This document shows, one piece after another, positions 32,722 to 36,354 of a DNA stretch of 36,354 bases. Origin of the DNA: a bacterium (lineage in GTDB: Bacteria > Electryoneota > RPQS01 > DYHQ01); assembly GCA_030622545.1 (NCBI GenBank), contig JAUXGA010000018.1:1-36354 (forward strand), in the 5' to 3' direction. The translations under genes were made by a program, and so were the position numbers. Each line of letters opens with the position of its first letter. Within the stretch, counting starts at the first letter, position 1. A model generated the notes under the pieces. The model was not told where the DNA came from. It made no database searches and saw nothing but the letters and a program-made list of their open reading frames with translations.

Positions 32722-33698
32722 AAACTCCTCAGCTTCAGAGTGTTCTGCCGTCGAAATTCTGGAAGATGGAACTCACGCGCGAGGGGTATGGCCGCACACT
32801 CGTGGAACTCGGGCACGAGAATTCGCGTGTCGTTGTTTTAGATGCCGACCTGTCGCAGTCCACATTAACAAAATATTTCGCTGCTGAATTTCCTGACCGC
32901 TTTTTCGAGATGGGAATTTCGGAACAGGATATGATGAACACCGCGGCGGGATTGTCGCTAACGGGATACATCCCGTTTCTTTCGAGCTATGCGGTTTTCC
33001 TGACGAGCCGCTCTCTTGATCAATTGCGCAACACGGTGGACTATACGCGATTGAATGTCAAAGTCGCCGCGGCGCACGGCGGCATCAGCGTCGGGCGGGA
33101 CGGGCCGTCGCATCAGTCTATGGAGGATTTGTCGAACACGCTCGTGTTGCCGAACATGACCGTTGTTGTGCCTGCCGATGAACCGCAAGCGGAAGCTGTC
33201 ACGCGCTGGGCGGCGGATTATGTGGGGCCGGTTTATTTTCGCCTTGGCCGCGAAAAAGTGCCGACAATTACGGACGGCGAAAGCTCTTTCGAACATGGAA
33301 AGGCGCAAGTCGTTATAGAGGGAGAAGACGGGACGATTATCGCGTGCGGTTTGATGGTTTCGGAAGCGATTAAGGCGGCGGAGCTATTGGCCACAGAAGG
33401 CATTTTCCCGCGTGTGATTAATGTGGCGACGTTGAAACCACTCGATACAAACGCGATTGACGCGGCGGCACAACAGACCGGCGCGATTGTCACCGCCGAA
33501 GAACACAGCATCTATGGCGGTCTTGGAAGCGTTGTCGCGAGGCATATTGCAGAGAGTAGCCATCGCGTCCCCATGCGCATCGTCGGCATTCCTGATATTT
33601 ACCTGACGAGCGGTTCACCTGAAGAGCTGCTTGAAGTCGCAGGTTTGACGGCGAAGAATATTGCAATGAAATTGAAAGAAGTCATTAAGGCTAAGTAA
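32718..33698 (+). CDS. tktC: Transketolase, C-terminal subunit
   Basis: The 326-residue protein carries the pyrimidine-binding half. It has VVLDADLSQST, MGISEQDMMNTAAGLSLTG with the catalytic Glu that activates thiamine, FLTSRSLDQLRNTV, HGGISVGRDGPSHQ and the C-terminal HSIYGGLGSVVARHIAE, which closes the substrate site. It starts 4 bases inside tktN. Together they form a heteromeric transketolase. Confidence 0.95.
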   Translation: MKTPQLQSVLPSKFWKMELTREGYGRTLVELGHENSRVVVLDADLSQSTLTKYFAAEFPDRFFEMGISEQDMMNTAAGLSLTGYIPFLSSYAVFLTSRSLDQLRNTVDYTRLNVKVAAAHGGISVGRDGPSHQSMEDLSNTLVLPNMTVVVPADEPQAEAVTRWAADYVGPVYFRLGREKVPTITDGESSFEHGKAQVVIEGEDGTIIACGLMVSEAIKAAELLATEGIFPRVINVATLKPLDTNAIDAAAQQTGAIVTAEEHSIYGGLGSVVARHIAESSHRVPMRIVGIPDIYLTSGSPEELLEVAGLTAKNIAMKLKEVIKAK

Positions 33699-33718
33699 TG
33701 TAATAGGAGATAAAAATC

Positions 33719-34363
33719 ATGGACGAACGTTACCTGAAATATTCAGCGCTGCCGCAGGTGGATGAGTATCTTTTAAACATTCTGCCGGAGCGGGATGCGG
33801 TATTGATGGAGATGGAAGCGCTTGCCATCGAGCGCGGCTTCGCGTTTATCGGGCCGCTTGTAGGAGAATATTTGGGGCTCATGGCACGTGCGATTGGCGC
33901 AAAAACATGCTTCGAACTCGGCTCGGGTTTCGGATTCAGCGCGTTGCATCTGGCGCGAGCGCTGCCAGAGGATGGGAAAGTCATTTGCACCGACAGCGAA
34001 GAAGAGAACGCCGAGCTCGCCAAGGGAATCTTTACAAGAGCCGGACAGATTTCGAAGCTCGAGTTTCGCACCGGCGATGCATTGGAAATCTTCGGCGAAT
34101 ATCCGGGCCCCTTCGATATTATTTTGATGGACATTCATAAGGAGGATTATCCGCGGGCTTTCGAGCAGGCTTGGCCGAAAATCGCGCCGGGTGGACTATT
34201 CATCGCGGACAATCTGCTCTGGAAAGGCCGCGTCTGGGAAGATAATCACGAACCTTCGACCGTCGCCATCCGCCACTTTACCGAGATGCTCTATGAACTG
34301 CCCGACGCCAAAACCAGTATCCTTCCCCTGCGCGATGGGATTTCTGTGACGATGAAGCTGTAG
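33719..34363 (+). CDS. SAM-dependent O-methyltransferase (caffeoyl-CoA type fold)
   Basis: The 214-residue protein belongs to the class I, metal-dependent O-methyltransferase family. It has the SAM-binding FELGSGFGFSALHLARALP (motif I), VICTDSEEENAELAKGIF, the metal-binding segment FDIILMDIHKEDYP and the motif GGLFIADNLLWKGRV. Substrate is unknown, and no neighbouring pathway indicates it. An AGGAG site precedes the ATG. It lies 20 bases downstream of tktC and may share its transcript. A hairpin that also holds the next promoter follows. Confidence 0.88.
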   Translation: MDERYLKYSALPQVDEYLLNILPERDAVLMEMEALAIERGFAFIGPLVGEYLGLMARAIGAKTCFELGSGFGFSALHLARALPEDGKVICTDSEEENAELAKGIFTRAGQISKLEFRTGDALEIFGEYPGPFDIILMDIHKEDYPRAFEQAWPKIAPGGLFIADNLLWKGRVWEDNHEPSTVAIRHFTEMLYELPDAKTSILPLRDGISVTMKL

Positions 34364-34395
34364 TGAGCTTTGTCACAAAAATGAATATTCTAAAG

Positions 34396-34419
34396 GATGC
34401 CTTGCAAACGCAGGGCATC
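34396..34419 (+). terminator. Hairpin overlapping the -35 of the next promoter
   Basis: A 10-bp stem (GATGCCTTGC / GCAGGGCATC, one T-G wobble) with loop AAAC follows the methyltransferase gene. The -35 box TTGCAA (34402-34407) lies in the left arm and loop, so the same DNA may terminate the upstream unit and form part of the downstream promoter. Confidence 0.55.
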
Positions 34420-34430
34420 TTCATTATATT
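34402..34430 (+). promoter_or_regulatory. Predicted promoter of the 34498 gene
   Basis: TTGCAA (34402-34407), 17 bases, TATATT (34425-34430). The leader to the ATG at 34498 is about 61 bases. Confidence 0.6.
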
Positions 34431-34497
34431 TCAAGGTGGAGACATTCCGGGCGGATTTGCTAATTTATCTTGTCAATAAATTGATTTGGAGGAAATC

Positions 34498-34812
34498 ATG
34501 GCGAAGAAGAGTCTGGCGCCGTTTGGGGCGATTGTTTTCTGGCGACCGCGGGACACATGGTATGGTTTAACAGAAAAGGAACGCGCGGATTACCGCGAGA
34601 AGCAGCACGCGATTTTAGAGAAATGGACGTCCAATGGTGTGAAGTGGCTCGGCACGTATGACTGTCATTTCTCGTCGGGTTGGTCGATGATGGCGGCCAT
34701 GGAATATCCGGATTTGGATACGCTGCAGGAATTTGTGCACGAGCTGAACCAAATCGGCCGCAATAAATATTTCCTGACCGAATCGCATATCGGATTGCGC
34801 GTCGCGCCGTAG
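34498..34812 (+). CDS. Small protein with probable ferredoxin-like (dimeric alpha-beta-barrel) fold
   Basis: The 104-residue protein has alternating beta and alpha elements: FGAIVFWRPRDTW, KERADYREKQHAILEKWTSN, VKWLGTYDCHFSSGWSMMAAMEYP, LDTLQEFVHELNQIG and YFLTESHIGLRV. The order beta-alpha-beta-beta-alpha-beta fits dimeric alpha-beta-barrel proteins, in the way darcynin-like or antibiotic-biosynthesis monooxygenase relatives do. I do not claim a family. The start is the ATG at 34498 behind GGAGG at 34488-34492, and the in-frame ATG-less run from 34486 is leader. Confidence 0.75.
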   Translation: MAKKSLAPFGAIVFWRPRDTWYGLTEKERADYREKQHAILEKWTSNGVKWLGTYDCHFSSGWSMMAAMEYPDLDTLQEFVHELNQIGRNKYFLTESHIGLRVAP

Positions 34813-34822
34813 GATGTGTTTT

Positions 34823-34840
34823 CGCCTCGGCGAGGTTTTT
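34823..34840 (+). terminator. Short terminator candidate
   Basis: CCTC-GGC-GAGG with TTTTT directly after it, 12 bases beyond the 34812 stop. The stem is short (4-5 bp), so it is weak. Confidence 0.5.
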
Positions 34841-35210
34841 GTGTAGGGGCTGCCCCGTGTGTCAGCCCGCGATACGCGCACGAATGCAAACACGGGCGCA
34901 CACATGGGAGCGCCCCTACGAGTTCCCGCAGGCGGGGGGGGGACGAAAATATCGACACCTTTCGTTGCCAGTGTAAGTACCTTCGGAGAGGTGTCGGTGC
35001 GGTCTCGTAAACTCATAACAAAGAGAGGCTGAGGAGGCATAAGTATAAGAAAATTTGGTTTTGGTTTTGGGATTTTCAGGAGACGCTGAGGATTTGAGAT
35101 GGAATTCACATGCGTATGAACTTGTAAATAAAGAAGATATTAGGTAAAACGCCCATACAAATGTTACGAAGTCCGTCGGGTCGGCATCGGTGGAATTCGC
35201 TTCATAGCTC
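34841..35210. other. Repeat-bearing spacer before the rRNA promoter
   Basis: No gene is supported. It contains the 27-bp inverted arms listed separately, then a G-run (a C-rich/G-rich patch at 34924-34943), and about 240 bases without recognisable structure before the rRNA promoter. Confidence 0.55.
34843..34919. repeat. Imperfect 27-bp inverted repeat, MITE/REP-like
   Basis: Arm 1 is 34843-34869 (GTAGGGGC...CAGCCCG) and arm 2 is 34893-34919 (CGGGCGC...GCCCCTAC), with 23 bases between. Arms match except at six or so positions, several of which change together. GTAGGGGC/GCCCCTAC ends are common to palindromic repeats seen widely in environmental bacterial genomes. No coding capacity. Confidence 0.8.
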
Positions 35211-35239
35211 TTGACAAAGACCTTTCTTCTATATATATT
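35211..35239 (+). promoter_or_regulatory. rRNA operon promoter
   Basis: TTGACA (35211-35216), 17 bases, TATATT (35234-35239), with an exact -35 consensus and AT-rich discriminator flank. The mature 16S begins about 175 bases downstream, leaving a leader of normal length. Confidence 0.8.
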
Positions 35240-35306
35240 AGGGTTCGCCTGAAACGAGGGGGATGGGGGAATGGATTTCTTTGTGTCCGAACTCTCGTTA
35301 CAGGAT

Positions 35307-35358
35307 TGTTCTTTGACAAAAGGCGTGTGCCCTGCCTGAGCTTGACGAGCTTGGCAGG
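35307..35358 (+). promoter_or_regulatory. rRNA leader antitermination signals (boxA-like plus hairpin)
   Basis: TGTTCTTTGACA at 35307-35318 resembles boxA (TGCTCTTTAACA), the NusB/S10 site in rRNA leaders. It is followed by a hairpin at 35331-35358 (CCTGCC / GGCAGG, with an inner AGCT pair) in the usual boxB or processing-stem position. Confidence 0.6.
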
Positions 35359-35414
35359 TGAACTACAAGTACCCTTAATTAGTACAAGAGCGAGAAACAA
35401 ATTCGCATATTTTT

Positions 35415-36354
<940 letters not shown>

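Overview
The window looks like a chromosomal segment of a bacterium from the Fibrobacteres-Chlorobi-Bacteroidetes (FCB) side of the tree, possibly an uncultured phylum. The reasons are a PorX-type response regulator (a receiver domain fused to a PglZ domain, the known regulator of type IX secretion), a coenzyme B12-dependent ribonucleotide reductase, split transketolase subunits, and the 5' part of a 16S rRNA gene at the right edge. I cannot name the phylum from sequence alone. Promoters read from the sequence follow one pattern, TTGnnn-N17-TATATT or close to it, rather than the Bacteroidetes -7/-33 type.

Layout. 1-703 is AT-rich and holds only relics. 704-4210 is nrdJ. 4211-6340 holds small secreted and membrane proteins plus a relic of an SDR epimerase. 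6395-10414 (minus) is a dTDP-L-rhamnose operon (rfbA, an Smr-domain gene, rfbD, a 3,5-epimerase-like gene, a nuclease-like hypothetical, rfbB). A UDP-glucuronate decarboxylase gene (minus) follows, its last codons running into a palindromic repeat. 11680-15899 (plus) mixes accessory nucleases (a PUA/EVE-like plus PD-(D/E)XK fusion, and an HNH protein) with a DUF2520 Rossmann protein and porX. 15978-18266 (minus) is a four-gene unit: a tiny proline-tailed exported protein, an 8-TM protein, a 1-TM protein and a sigma54-activator-like AAA+ protein that has lost the hallmark GAFTGA loop. 18599-21800 (plus) is histidine kinase, prfA and a family 2 glycosyltransferase.

21795-23670 is an AT-rich insert carrying an SDH-type Clp-fold serine protease and a small basic protein with their own promoter and terminator. 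It is flanked by two 137-bp direct copies of the glycosyltransferase 3' end (8 mismatches, 6 of them silent). This is the clearest recent gain in the window.

23936-27063 is an EF-G2-like GTPase, a HIT hydrolase and a macrodomain protein. 27930-31239 is a complete sdhCDAB operon. Then come YjbQ, transketolase N and C subunits, an O-methyltransferase, a small conserved-looking protein, a repeat-bearing spacer, and the rRNA promoter, leader and partial 16S gene.

Palindromic GC-rich repeats recur (10465-10535, 13012-13045, 18312-18329, 27840-27888, 31253-31267, 34843-34919). Two of them are translated as part of a protein.
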